Assembly: GCA_964036155.1 (NCBI GenBank)
Contig: OZ038422.1
Span: 77,337,201-77,401,200, forward strand
Length of the DNA: 64,000 nt
Direction of reading: 5' to 3'
DNA from: Diploscapter coronatus
Taxonomy: Eukaryota > Nematoda > Chromadorea > Rhabditida > Rhabditidae
Part shown: piece after piece, positions 11,594 to 36,844 of the stretch
How the letters are laid out: each line of letters starts with the position of its first letter
Numbering within the stretch: the stretch's first letter is position 1
Translations under genes and position numbers: made by a program
The notes under the pieces: model-generated
Databases searched by the model: none
What the model saw: only the letters and a program-made list of their open reading frames with translations
Told to the model about the DNA's origin: nothing

Positions 11594-12345
11594 ATGCCTT
11601 TCAAGCTTTCCGACAAAGAGACCGACAGGAACTATTACAAGGGCGAGCACGTGGTCTACATTCCGATCGATCACTCCTCGCACTCGGCTGTGGGTCAAAT
11701 CCAGGATGTTCTTACGGAAGAGACTCCCATTGGGTCGGCTTCGCCTCGACTGAGTTAGTTTTTAAAGGAAATAGAGAAAAGAGAGGCTATACAGTCAAAT
11801 CTCGAGAATAAGTCCTCTCAAAATGAGCCAGTTCTTATCGATATTTGGCTGTTTAATGGAGATGGAAAAGCCCAATGAACGACCACGCAGGGATGCCGCG
11901 GAAAACGAAAAAGTATAAAAGGGACGCGATGGCTTTTTATTTTTTCATTTCCCGTGGCATCTCCGTGGTCGTTCATTGACTTTTTCCCTCCCTACTGTTT
12001 AATAAAATCTTGACTCAACTCTTGATTTGGTCAAAACTTCAGGAACTCTCAGATTGACCTCAAATTTGAGTTCAAATCAAATGTTTTAGTCCGTTTTTCT
12101 TTTTTTTTTTTTTATTTTTTCGAAATCTCCAAATTTTAGGTCACGTCACCATCCACGCGAGCGAGGACGAGCCTCGCTATGTGATCCGCAACTTGAACAC
12201 TGACAAGGACACCGCCTACAAACGCTACAATATCATGCGTGATGCCACCGAAGAGGAAGTCGAGAAGAAGAACTCCGATTTCGACTTGGACAAGGACACT
12301 AGCCCTCATGCGGAGCCCCCGCATCACGGAGTGCCGATCGCCTAA
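11594..12345 (+). CDS. Small Hva1_TUDOR (DUF2945-like) protein
   Basis: Two exons, 11594-11753 and 12140-12345, give 121 residues. The ATG follows TTTTTAGGAAA, a likely spliced-leader or 5' UTR acceptor. The protein shows a KGEHVVYIP strand, a VGQIQDVLTEE strand and the diagnostic ASEDEPRYVIRN ... TAYKR block, matching from memory the hypervirulence-associated TUDOR domain (Pfam Hva1_TUDOR), known mainly from bacteria and fungi. It has no signal peptide or membrane segment. A charged tail rich in Asp/Glu/Lys and His/Pro ends the protein. The molecular role of the domain is not established. Splicing and an intron that holds a local MITE family show that it is a resident nematode gene and not a contaminant read. 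Family assignment rests on motif recognition only. Confidence 0.8.
11790..12016. mobile_element. Tc1/mariner-like MITE, copy B, in TUDOR-gene intron
   Basis: It begins TACAGTCAAATCTCGAGAATAAG and ends near AAAATCTTGACTC. Inside, CAATGAACGACCACGCAGGG pairs with the reverse complement at 11948-11978 (CTCCGTGGTCGTTCATTG) around a core with GAAAACGAAAAAGTATAAAA. The hairpin stem and core match copy A at 9509. It lies inside the only intron of the TUDOR-like gene. Confidence 0.7.
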
Positions 12346-13019
12346 GCCTATCTTATGTTCTTGCTTGTATTTAAGTGTACACATTAACTGAACCTGATTA
12401 TGATGAGTTTGCTATGTTAGCAATAAATCACTTCTCAAAAGACCGATTTTCTACAGAGTGCCATAAAGAAGAGATTGTTCGTAGAAAAAGCCATAAGCAA
12501 AATTCTCATTTTTGTGATTGGTGACCAAGGGGCTATCCACCTCTATAGGACATACCCCGGTAGAAGGACTTTTGTCCAAATGCAGTCCTTTGCTCGAGTC
12601 TGAGAAATACTCCATCTCAAGTTATGGACGATATTCTCTCGAAAAATCGATTTTATGCTAATTTCGGTCACTTGTTCCGCTTCGTTTTCAACCTTTTCAT
12701 CTCTTCAATTACTCATTATTTTCCTCCATTTCCGTCTCTTCTCCGAGTTGTGTGATTTTCGCGTTCTTCTAAAATTTACATTTTTTTTTCTGTAAATGTC
12801 CCCAAAAATTCGTTGAAATCTTATGTAGATTTTCTAGAAAGTCGTAGAAAGTTCTCTACATTTTCTAAAAAAAAACTTATCTTTATCCTACTTTTATTTT
12901 ACAAAAAAGATATATTTTTTTAGAAGACTTTGAATTTATTTTTCTATATTTCATCGATTCTTCGAAAAACTCATCAATTTCTCGAAATTTGATTCTTTTG
13001 AATTCAGAATCCGAAGCAA

Positions 13020-14007
13020 ATGGAGTTCGAAAAGTGCGATTTCTTCGACAGGGACAATTTCGACCCGGCGGCGCCCCGCTTCAAGCCCGATGAAAAGCTC
13101 TGGATCAACAGAGTCATCGACCAGATGCCGTGAGTCAAAAAAAAATCTAAATTTCCGATCAAAATCGTCATGTTTAGTTGTGACCATGCAAATTATCTAT
13201 TTTTGCCATAAGTAAAGATCTAAAATTTTGGTTCGGAATCACCTAATTTTTTTATTTTTAGTTTTAACCTGATAATTTCCAATTTTTCCTACGAATCGAA
13301 AAATGTAAAAGTCAATAAACTTCTCACTATTTCTCGAATTATGATCTAAAATCTTGAAATTTGAATAAAATTGAAAAGTAGACAGTTTTTGGAATTCACA
13401 AATTCCAGGTACATTAGGGCCTACGAGCAGCGCTACAAATTGGATTTCCACGACAAGAAGAAGCCGCGCACAGCGGCGGAGGCATGCAAGTGGGCCTACA
13501 GGGTGGGAGAACAAAAAAGAATTTGGGAATAAAACGTGATAATTGAAAAATTGGGAACAAATTTCATAAATTTGGATAAAATTCGATAAGTTGGGAACAA
13601 AATTTGAATATTGAGGATAATCTAAAGAATTTTTCAGGTGCAATGGGAGCTGGTGAAGGGCGAGACGAAGAAAGAGTGGCTGCCCGGCCACGTCATCGAG
13701 CATCTCTACGTCCTGAAGGAGGTGGGAGCAAAATTTTCTAATTTTCCGAACAATATTTGAATTGGGAACAAGAATAAAGGAGAAAAATGTCTCAAATTTT
13801 GATGGGAACAGAAATACTTTAATTCTGGACAGAAATCCTATAAAATTGATTCAACTCTCTTAGAATTGTGACAAAATAGGAAAAACATTTCAGTGGAACA
13901 AGTCGAATCGCTCACTGCGCGGGGACGCGAGCGGCAGTGGGGATGCCAGAAGGTCGATGAACCTCGAATGGAGCGACGGAGAAGATGAGGTGGATTTGGC
14001 AAATTAA
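13020..14007 (+). CDS. Unrecognised 133-residue protein
   Basis: Four exons (13020-13129, 13409-13502, 13638-13721, 13894-14007) join in phase to 133 residues and TAA. The ATG lies 16 bases behind a TTTTGAATTCAG acceptor. The protein has an acidic, aromatic N-terminus (CDFFDRDNFDP), a Lys/Trp/Tyr-rich middle likely to be helical (WINRVIDQMPYIRAYEQRY, KWAYRVQWELVKGE), and a Ser/Gly/Asp-rich acidic tail. No signal peptide or membrane segment is present. Exons are GC-richer than the introns and use C-ending codons like neighbouring genes, which supports a real gene. Two introns use weak GTGGGA donors. I do not recognise a family, and a nematode-restricted protein is the simplest reading. Confidence 0.7.
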
Positions 14008-14275
14008 CAACACAACATAACCAATGCGTTTTGTCTCTAAACTACCGAAAAACTATTTCCCTTTCATTTTTTTCACGCTATTTCTCCTCGAAAAATTAAG
14101 TGATGCAAATGAAGACGATAAGATTTTCACTTTCCTGCAGTTAAGGGGCAGGACTGATGAAATTTTCACTACTCTTTTCTATATTTTTTCTTATATTTTA
14201 TACTTTCAATAAATTGTATAGAAAAAATAGTTATTTAAAAAAAAAAAAATTCCATTATTTCATCTTATCTTCTTG

Positions 14276-14530
14276 TTAATTTGAACTTTGCGGAACACCC
14301 AACCGGCGCCGGCTACGGACGAAGATGCGCACAGTGACGGGGACGGAGACGGTGACGAGAATAGTGATGGGAACTACCACGAGGAACAGGACGTCAATGA
14401 CACGCTCGGAGTCGAAACGAGTATGGAAGGAGATGATAAGGACGAATAGATCAAACATCGTAATCCATTTGAGAGGATAATCGTAATCCCTCAACCAAAT
14501 AATTCTTTGAGTTGTCACTTTCTCCATCAA
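14276..14530 (-). CDS. Possible single-exon small membrane protein
   Basis: An uninterrupted minus-strand frame of 84 residues starts with two Met codons and ends TAA at 14276-14278. It contains two hydrophobic stretches, about residues 24-40 and 46-68 (rich in Val/Ile/Leu), followed by a basic segment RSRRRLG. Most codons in the second half end in C, like real genes here, and the stretch is GC-richer than its flanks. The opposite strand has a stop-free acidic Asp/Gly/Glu repeat over the same bases, so the bias could belong to either strand. No splice acceptor supports the plus-strand reading. Function is unknown, and this is the weakest gene call in the list. Confidence 0.4.
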   Translation of the reverse strand: MMEKVTTQRIIWLRDYDYPLKWITMFDLFVLIISFHTRFDSERVIDVLFLVVVPITILVTVSVPVTVRIFVRSRRRLGVPQSSN

Positions 14531-15260
14531 ATACCCGCAATCGATTTAAGAAGACTACCCCACAATTTCGCTTCTGATTTTTTTCGGAAAGTTCTTTTTT
14601 TTCTAAAAATTCTCTCCTTCAAATATCGCTAGTCCCTAATCATTATTGAAAATCTTACTTTCCTTTATGAAAACTCTCTTCCGAATATAGTAAACTCTAA
14701 AATTTTTGGAAAGTTAACTTTCTATGAAGCAAGTCCCAACTCCATTTATTCAATACGCGATGTAAGTCCGCAAGAACTTGGTGATTTTCACAAATTTCTG
14801 ACATTCTTTATTAATCAATTTCACTCGGGTCATTATTTAAAATTTTTTTTGTCATTATGTGTTTTGTTCTCGTTTCACCTTTTTCTTGGTTATTACGGGT
14901 ACAATTTTCAAAGAATTTTGAGAAAAAATATGTTGATGCTATCTTGAGAAACTTTCTTTCAACTTGAATAGTGAGAATTAAATAAAGTTTTTAAGCTAAC
15001 TTTTTCTTTTGACAAAGTTGAGTAGTTGAAAATCCAAAAATAGCATCTTTTCGTTGTCTTCCTTTGCGAGCACCTTTTCGTGATATTTCGATTCTTTCCC
15101 TCTTTTCTCGATCATATCTCGCGATTTCTTCTTTTCTCTCCCTTTACTATTTCCTAATCTTTGGTTCCTTTTCCCTTCGCAACCTAGCGTTCACATTATT
15201 GACCGCTTTTCTTTACATTTTCCGAAAATCCCCATTTTTTTCTAACAAATCAATTTCAGG

Positions 15261-16246
15261 ATGAAATTCTTCTATTATTTCGCGTTTGGGAGCAATTTAT
15301 TGAAGGACCGAATTCGCTATAGGGTGAGTGACTTCTTTAAAATTTAAAAATGTGTCACAAAATAAAAAAAAAACTCATAACATTTTATAAATGCAGTATA
15401 GTAATAATTTGTTTTTAAAGGCATCACTTAAATTTCAGCAAAAAGGCGCCGAATACGTGTGCAATGGATTTGTGCAGGACTATGCCCTGGAGTTTATCGA
15501 TTTTTCCAAGCGATGGCAAGGCGCTTTGGCTACAATTGTCAATCGTGAAGGAACTGAGGTCAGGGAATTTGAAAACATCGATAATTTCAGAAAAAATCTT
15601 ACAAAATATTTTTTAAAGATCATTATTTTCAAATAAAAATCTTGAATTCAAGGATTCCAAGAGAAGTCATTTTTAAAATCGATATCTTCCAAAAATAATT
15701 TTTAAATCTAAACATTTTTCAAAATGATAACTGTTTAAAAAACAACTTTCCAGACCTGGGGCTGCGTATGGAAAATCCCGGAAGAATATTCGCAGTCCCT
15801 CGACGACCAAGAAATCGGCTACAATCGATTGCAAGGTTTTTTTTGTATCGATATGAGACTAAGTTTATTTTTAAAAAATGCAAATGCGAAAATTCGGCAG
15901 AGTTAAAATTCCAGTCGAAGTCATCACCGACCAAGGCCCGATTCAATGCAGAACGTATCAATTCAAAGACCCAAACGCGAAATTCGGAAGGCCTTCGCCG
16001 CAGTACAAAACGGTGATTGTATCGGGAGCCAGGGAGCACGATCTTCCCGAGGGGTATCTTAAGAAGCTGGAGAATTTGGAGGTTTGTAAATTTGTTGAAA
16101 ATCTCCTCCATGAGTTCTAGAAAAATGTACAACTTTTAAAATAAAAGTTTCTAAAACGATTGTTTTTTCAGGACAACGGCTATTCGGGAACGGTCGAAGT
16201 CGATATTCCACTATTGAACAAATGGAATCACTCGGGAGAGAAATAG
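15261..16246 (+). CDS. Gamma-glutamylcyclotransferase (GGCT family)
   Basis: Five exons (15261-15323, 15439-15558, 15754-15835, 15903-16081, 16172-16246) give 172 residues. The ATG lies one base behind TCAATTTCAG, a probable spliced-leader acceptor. The N-terminus carries YYFAFGSNLL, the glycine-rich substrate loop of the family. Exon 3 carries WGCVWKIP..LDDQE, where the last Glu (about residue 81) matches the catalytic acid of human GGCT. The family cleaves gamma-glutamyl-amino acids to 5-oxoproline in the cytosolic glutathione cycle. Length fits the family (human about 188). Exon 2 uses GTCAGG as donor and intron 3 ends in CAGAG, both slightly unusual. The paralogous ChaC family is excluded by the WGCVWK..DDQE arrangement, though not rigorously. 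Confidence 0.9.
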
Positions 16247-16890
16247 GAATATTAGATTTTTCGATTATTTATTATTAGAATTTGAAAAAATCATCAACTC
16301 TACGGGCACTATGTGCTATAGGTCTGTGATAAATTGTTAAAGTGTGGCATACATTATGCTTTCTAGTCTGCTTCTTATATAACCCGACTACAAACCACTT
16401 CTATCATCATTTGTAAAACTGATAATCTGGATAATTCGTTACCCTCGTTACTTCATTATCTACGAAATGGGATGGAAAACGATCTCTTCCCACCGAGTCC
16501 TATATCCTTAACTATGGGCAACGAGGCAATGAATTATCTAAATTGCCTGTAAAATTCATTAGTTCTTTTTCACTCTCTAGCCCTAAGCCTTGGTGAATTA
16601 ATGCTGGTGTCGTCCTCTCCTGAGTTATACAAGAAGCCCCATAGATTTTTGATAAATTAAAGCATGACATATATTATGTTTTTAGTCGAAAAGGTATCGA
16701 ATTTTCTTTATTAAAGAAAAAAAATGAAATAAATCCTTATAAATCCAATAAATTAGATCAAAAGTTAAGGCTCAATTTGTAAAATTGAGCATCCATCATT
16801 AGGTTTATGTGAATATCACACATTAAAATCTACGTTTTTCACTGAAATTCAGAGGATTACGGCAGTGACGTCATCTATTTAAAAATGACG
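16247..16890. other. Convergent intergenic spacer with small repeats
   Basis: Lies between the 3' ends of the GGCT gene (+) and the 11-exon Cys-rich gene (-). A short inverted repeat (about 16428-16455 with 16515-16540; GATAATTCGTTACC against the reverse complement of ..GCAATGAATTATC) forms a foldback of about 110 bp. A pair of similar blocks (GTGATAAATT..AAAG..GGCATACATTATG at about 16327 and a variant at about 16650) flanks it. No gene is seen. Confidence 0.5.
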
Positions 16891-19800
16891 TCACCGTCTT
16901 TCCTCTTCCCTTTCTTCGCTAACATTATCTGGATTACGTTGTTGTTGTTGTTGTTGTTGTTGCTGTTGTTCTTCTTCTTCTTCAATAGACTCCTTTTTGA
17001 AGGTCCTATGTTTTCGTCTAAGTCTAGCTTGACACACTGGATAACACGTCGTTTGGCAAGCTGCTAAAATATCGACTTTTCGGATTACAATGAGACCAAC
17101 CCCTTTCTGGCCCCGCCCATTATCGATCGAAACCAACCTAGACATGAAGGTCCTGACAGAGACTGGACGTTACATTGATGTTCACATTGTACGGAGCATT
17201 CGTTCGAGCATAAGGCTTTGGCGGTTTTCGGCGCAGCAGCTACGTGGGTCACTGGAGGCGGAGGTAGGGGAATGGAAATAGCTAAAAGTTATCTATTTTT
17301 CCGGAAAATAATCACCTTTCCAAAAAGCTGATCTTTTTTTTCATAAATTTCAAATTCATACTCGCTGGTAAAAGTGGAGTCACAGTAGGAGGAGATGGAG
17401 CGGGAACTAAAATAGCTGTCTACTATTATATAGTAGAAATGAAAATTGAAAAAATAGCATTTTTCAGTTTAATCTTGGCTTTATATGATAGAATAGGGGG
17501 TAAAGGTGACCATTATTCCAAAATTGATTGGAACTACTTAACGTTAAGATGTCTAACCGCCTTCATCAACTCCTATCAGTAGTTTCATTTTTTTAAATCT
17601 ATTTAATTTCTACCTGATCTGACCAGCTGAGAATGGGTTGACTGTTCGATTTGGATGGAAAGCTAAAATTTTCTATATTTCAAAAAAAAAAAAAAAAAGT
17701 CAAATTTTCTCCTACTTGAATGCATTGTGGGTCGCATGCCGGTAGACACAGTGAAGTACATTTTTGTGGTTTTGAAACGGTCAAACTACAAGTCTCAGAG
17801 CACACTGAAATCAATGAGTTAAGCTCCGTCACTTTTGTTATAAGGTCAGATATCGCGCATGTGCCCCGCAAGTATTGTACTTGCAGAAGCATGCTCTAAT
17901 ACTAAATGTTAGTGGCTTTTTCTTTCTCTCACTATGAGAGGAGAAAGAAGAAAAGGTATAGTCACACCAACATTTAGCCATAGGGCATTTTTCTAGAGGG
18001 CAAGACTTGAGAGGCGTATGCGATAGTTTTACCTGGAGCACAATTGTCTTTGCATTCAACGGTCGAAACTCCAGTGCAAATCTTCTTGCAAGAATCAGTA
18101 CAAGTACTCAGACATTGTGAGCTCGAAGTATCTTTGTCCAAAAATCCTTTTAACAGTTTCAGTGCGGGCTTCAGATAGGTACACGTTATTGAGCATTCTG
18201 AAACGAAGATGGAAAAGTTGATTTTCACCAAAATCTTGTAAAAATATAGCCATCTATAGTAAGATTGACGACTTTTCTAACATAAGCAATATCATTAGAG
18301 AAGAAGTCGCTCTTCGTTACAAGTATGCCAACACTATGGTTTTCCACGAATAGCTTTTCGCGAGCAATGTCAATTGGTAAGGAAGTTGATCTTCACGAAA
18401 ATTTTACAGGGAAGAGCAAATTTTGTGTAAGATAGATAGAAAATTTTCAACATTTACCCGGCATACAATCGGAATCGCAAACTTTCTGGACTGGCATCGG
18501 CACCGGGACGGGTGGTGCGGGTTCAACCACATAAACTGGAGGTTGACGAAGAACAGGTGCAGGAGTGGCCATGGTGACCAAAGTAGTGGTCTTTTCCGGC
18601 GAGGGAACGATGAATTTGTACTCGGCTACGGTCGTGCCGGGCTTTTCGTTTCGGGAACAGGAAAATACGCACGCAGATGCACAGATCTAAAGGGGCTTTG
18701 ATAAATCTTCAGGTTTCAAGATCTCTATGAAGATGCTGAACTAATTTGGGGCTTCTTGTGAATACTATACATCTCATTCATCATACATTTGAAAAGATCA
18801 TACTTTTTCTTATCCATCATATTGCGTCTAAAAGTATCAACCTTCTAAATGTATCATGTATGAGCTATTTGAAGATCCAATTTTTACAGCATCTAAAAAC
18901 CCTTACATCGCCACATTTCGAAGACGTCTGGAGGTGACTGCAGCTTGCGATGCAGCTAGATTGGCATACGTCCGAACAACCATTCGATGAAGAAGAAGCA
19001 GAAGCCGTTGGGACGCTCACGCTCAGGGCTGGATAGGGAGACTGAAATTATTGCGGATCAAAAATTTAACTGCATTTTATAAGTGCGAGCAATTCGTAAA
19101 TGATTAGATGCTGTGATTACGACGCCCACACATAGAGATAAGGTAGGAAAGGGGAGAGTAGGAATAAATAGCGTGGGTCTCGTCCATCTCCCGTCAACTC
19201 TTCATTCACGAGTTTGCGCAAAGCGAATCATGTTTAAAAATTACCATATCCCTGAGAGTTTTGACTTTCTTTGTATTCTTCTGATCTTGGCTCGCGTCGT
19301 GGCAGACACATTTAGTCGGTCCAGGCGGTGTGCAACTACATTGCATTTGGTAGTTCCTATCGACTACCGTATTTGGCAGAATCTAGAAACATTTCACTTT
19401 AGGCATAGAAATTCGGGTATACCTGACACCCACAGACGGGAGAGTGGTTATTCGTGCATTGACAATTATGTCGTGATTCTGGCTGCTTTTTCTTGGGTTT
19501 GGCCTGAATATACAACGTACTATTTTGATTTTTTACTTGAAATCTATGAAATTTTTGAGTCTATGGTTCAAGGTTCACATCGATTTTGGCTAGACTCTTT
19601 CTGCCTGTCGAATTGGTCAAATGTTGTCTAGTGGTCATTTCCCGGTCACTTTATCTCCCCTTTCTTTGTTCCTAATCGGATTTTCGCCGTATTTCAACCT
19701 GTTTCCGCCCTTGTCTATGTGTGAACACTAAACAACCCATAAGCTTCTTCTAGAAAGGCAACAGTTTCCCTCTAGACAAACACGAAACCGTACAGAAATT

Positions 19801-20156
19801 GAGGAGAAAACCAACGGATAAAGAACAAAGAATCATCGACTTTCATTTAATCACATCACATCACTTTTATTTGACAAATTTGCTAAATAAAATTGTAAAT
19901 CGAGAGCAGACTACTGTAGGTTTCCAATGAGAAATCGAATTTTATGAAATTTTCGCACTTTTTCAAACCTTAAAAATTTTATCCTATTTTCTGAGTCAAT
20001 AATAAGATATTTTCTTTATTCCAGAAGAAAAATCTTCAAATTTCTTGACCTCAATGAAAATTTAGAAAATCAGTATAAATTAGAATAAAATCGACATACC
20101 GTGGCCAAATAAACTGCAGTCAGCAAAATGAACGTAGTCAGAAATTTAGTTCGCAT
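16891..20156 (-). CDS. Secreted cysteine-rich protein with C-x3-C modules and poly-E/poly-Q tail
   Basis: Eleven minus-strand exons join in frame to 434 residues: 20100-20156, 19423-19503, 19245-19382, 18907-19041, 18458-18686, 18033-18197, 17716-17804, 17614-17662, 17362-17406, 17138-17281, 16891-17063. The first exon is a clean signal peptide (MRTKFLTTFILLTAVYLAT). Modules of cysteines follow, spaced mostly three apart,such as CSDVCQSSCIASC, CLSTCTDSCKKIC, CTSLCLPACDPQC and CSNECSVQCEHQC, separated by Pro/Val/Thr-rich linkers. The C-terminus is basic (RLRRKHRTFKK), then five Glu and ten Gln encoded by a CAA/CAG run, then a charged end. All intron phases agree. I know no named family. Repeated C-x3-C suggests disulfide-linked helical hairpins in an extracellular structural or cuticle/egg-type protein, which is inference. 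Confidence 0.8.
16934..16986 (-). repeat. Coding trinucleotide repeat (poly-Gln/poly-Glu)
   Basis: A GTT/GCT run followed by CTT repeats on the plus strand reads as CAA/CAG (Gln) and GAA (Glu) on the coding minus strand, in the last exon of the Cys-rich gene. The run is expected to vary in length between individuals. Confidence 0.85.
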
Positions 20157-21072
20157 TTAGATTCGAGGTTCGAAATTAGATAGTACGGACGAGCACGCTC
20201 CTGAATGCCTCTCCCCTAGCGGTGGTCTTCGCGAAAGAGTGGAGTGAATGCCCTTTTCTTTGACCAACTTCCCTCTCCCCCTCCTCTTCTCTCCTTCATT
20301 CTCTTTGAACTGCCGATAATCAGTGATTATGGCTGATAATCCGGCAACAGTCTTGCCGCAGGCTTGTCTCACATATTCGAGTGAAGTCTGGCGAACTTTC
20401 GGAGCACTTTAGGAACAATCTTGGGAGCTTTCTGCGAAAATTGTTCGATGAATCTGGGGACATTCTGGAGATTTTCGAGAACTCGAGTATTTTGAAAAAA
20501 GCTACAGAAAAAAATGAAAAACTTTCATTTTATATTAAAAAAAAATCTTCACTTTCAAACTTTATTCTTTCAAAATCAAATCATATTATACTCCATCAGA
20601 AACCCAAATTGTGCGGATAAAACATACGCTTGCACTCATTCCTTACAAATCAAATAAATAATCAAGTCGTGAATAAATAATATAAAACCAGGAAAGCCTA
20701 CCGTAATCCCTCTCGAAAAAGTGATTACAGCATGCCAATCCTAAGAAAAAATCAAATCAAGTATTCATTGCAATAAAACATGGATGAGTTAGAAAGGAAA
20801 AGAGAAAAATAACTTAGACCTGCCAGATAAAAATTCAGGACTTCTCATATCCAGAAGGAGACAAAATTCCTCCAACCAAATCAAATCTTCACATTTCAGA
20901 GAAAAAGATAGAAGAGCTAAAACTGCACATGAGAATGAGAGTTTGACACTAGAAGGAAAAAAGGACTCTTGTAAAAAAACAAAGAAATAAGTGGGAGAAA
21001 AATAAAGTCAGAGACCAGTTGGGGATGATTGTGATGAAACGAGGGCCGGAGCGCAGAGTTGCACTGCTCGCT
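20157..21072. other. Spacer between Cys-rich gene start and cdc-48 3' end
   Basis: Upstream region of the Cys-rich gene at 20157 and downstream region of cdc-48, both on the minus strand. A pyrimidine-rich block at 20240-20310 is promoter-like by position. No coding exon or RNA gene is recognised. Confidence 0.5.
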
Positions 21073-27000
<5,928 letters not shown>

Positions 27001-28481
27001 GATTCACTGCAGACAAACTGGGGTTGCTTTCGGGAAAAAACACCTGAAAATAAGATTTTTTACAAAGTGATCGCAAATTTTAAGAGAAGTACGAAAATTC
27101 GATAAGATTTTTTAAATCAAAGAATTTCACGAAGAGGTTTCAAGAAAACTTTAGAAGAAAATGGCGAAACTCGCGAAATTTCACGTTAGAAAAGTAGAGG
27201 AATTCGTTATTCAACGTCACATTAGGAGAGGGATTTCAAAATCGATGCAAATCTGGGTCAAGGTTCTAGAATTCCATCCCAAAAGGTTTCTAGAACTTTC
27301 TGAAAATTTTCCTGAACAGAATGTTCAAGAAAGAACCTTATCAATTTTTCAAATTTCGAGAAAAATGACCGCTCGGACCTACGAAAATTCAAAATGATGA
27401 TATTGAGGATTATTTTCATCCAACGTCCTTTTCCCTCGTAAAAGTAGGGCGACAAGTGGAAAAGGCAAGAAATTGGGACAGTTGTCGACCCCTCGTCTCT
27501 GCCTCTCTCTCTAACACATGACAGAGGAAACCCCGCCCCTTTGCTAGTAGCAGACAGACCGTGTGGTGTGATGCCGGCATGACTTTTCTTCTCGTTCTCC
27601 GCGCTCTCTCGCTTTCTTTTGATCTCTATTGACAGTTCTTATGTTAGGCGGAGTGGTCCAATTTCCACCAATTTTCTCAATCTTTAGGATTTCTGAGTTT
27701 TTAGAATTTTTGAAATTCACATATTTTGATCTGGAATTTTCCAGACCAAAATCCATAAGTTTTTCAAATTGTTTAGTTCTTTCCTATCAACGCTATAAAA
27801 TCATTTGATTCAAACCCCGGGGCGTTTTTATCAGTAATCAAAGTTTTATCAGTTCGGAGCAACTCTTCCCTTATAAGGCTCACGAGAAAATAGGTTATTT
27901 GTCTCTCGGCTTCAAGTTCCTTATTTTGTTTTTGCCAATATTCAAGTGTCAATCAAAAGTACCGCCCTTTTCTCTATAAAAACGTCAAAATGTTGCATGT
28001 CTCATTTTTCTTCAGAAAAAAACATCATTTTGTACACTTTCCGAGCAAACTTTTTTTTATCAGTTTTCAAATCAGCTTGTTTATATCAAAAGCAGTCCTG
28101 TCTTATCAGATCGGATTTTGCTGATTCTAAAAACGCCTATTTTTGGATTTGCTCGACTAGTCGTTGACCTTGGTTTTATCGTTTTTATTGATTTTCTTTA
28201 TAACTGACTTTATCACTAGCTCTTTATCATTGGCTAATTCTTATTACTAACTTATCGTTTACTCTATGACTAATTTTGTCAGTTCCTATCGTCGATTATC
28301 GATCCTCATCGCCGATTTTTTCTTGAGCTCCTCTATCATTGACTACCATTTTTTTATAAGTGATTTTATCACCCCTTATCCCCGATCTTATCAGTTCAAT
28401 TTTCAGATCCGACGTTGATTCATTGCTCCATCTGTTGCGTACCATCTGTCTCTGAACGCTTCATCCAAACAGACAACGACA
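27001..28481. promoter_or_regulatory. Divergent upstream region of cdc-48 (-) and the MNK gene (+)
   Basis: About 1.5 kb separates the two starts. From about 27830 to 28415 the plus strand contains many TTATC/TTATCA words, i.e. GATAA on the minus strand, including TTTTATCAGT twice within 25 bp near 27828-27850 and CTTATCAGTT near 28391. TGATAA is the core bound by nematode GATA factors such as ELT-2. A TTTTCAG at about 28400-28406 just upstream of the MNK first exon is a probable spliced-leader or UTR acceptor. The promoter role is inferred from position and motif density. Confidence 0.45.

Positions 28482-36844
<8,363 letters not shown>

Noticed and set aside
27161..27397. Plus-strand open frame upstream of cdc-48
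   Set aside because: No codon bias, no splice partners, and located in the likely promoter.
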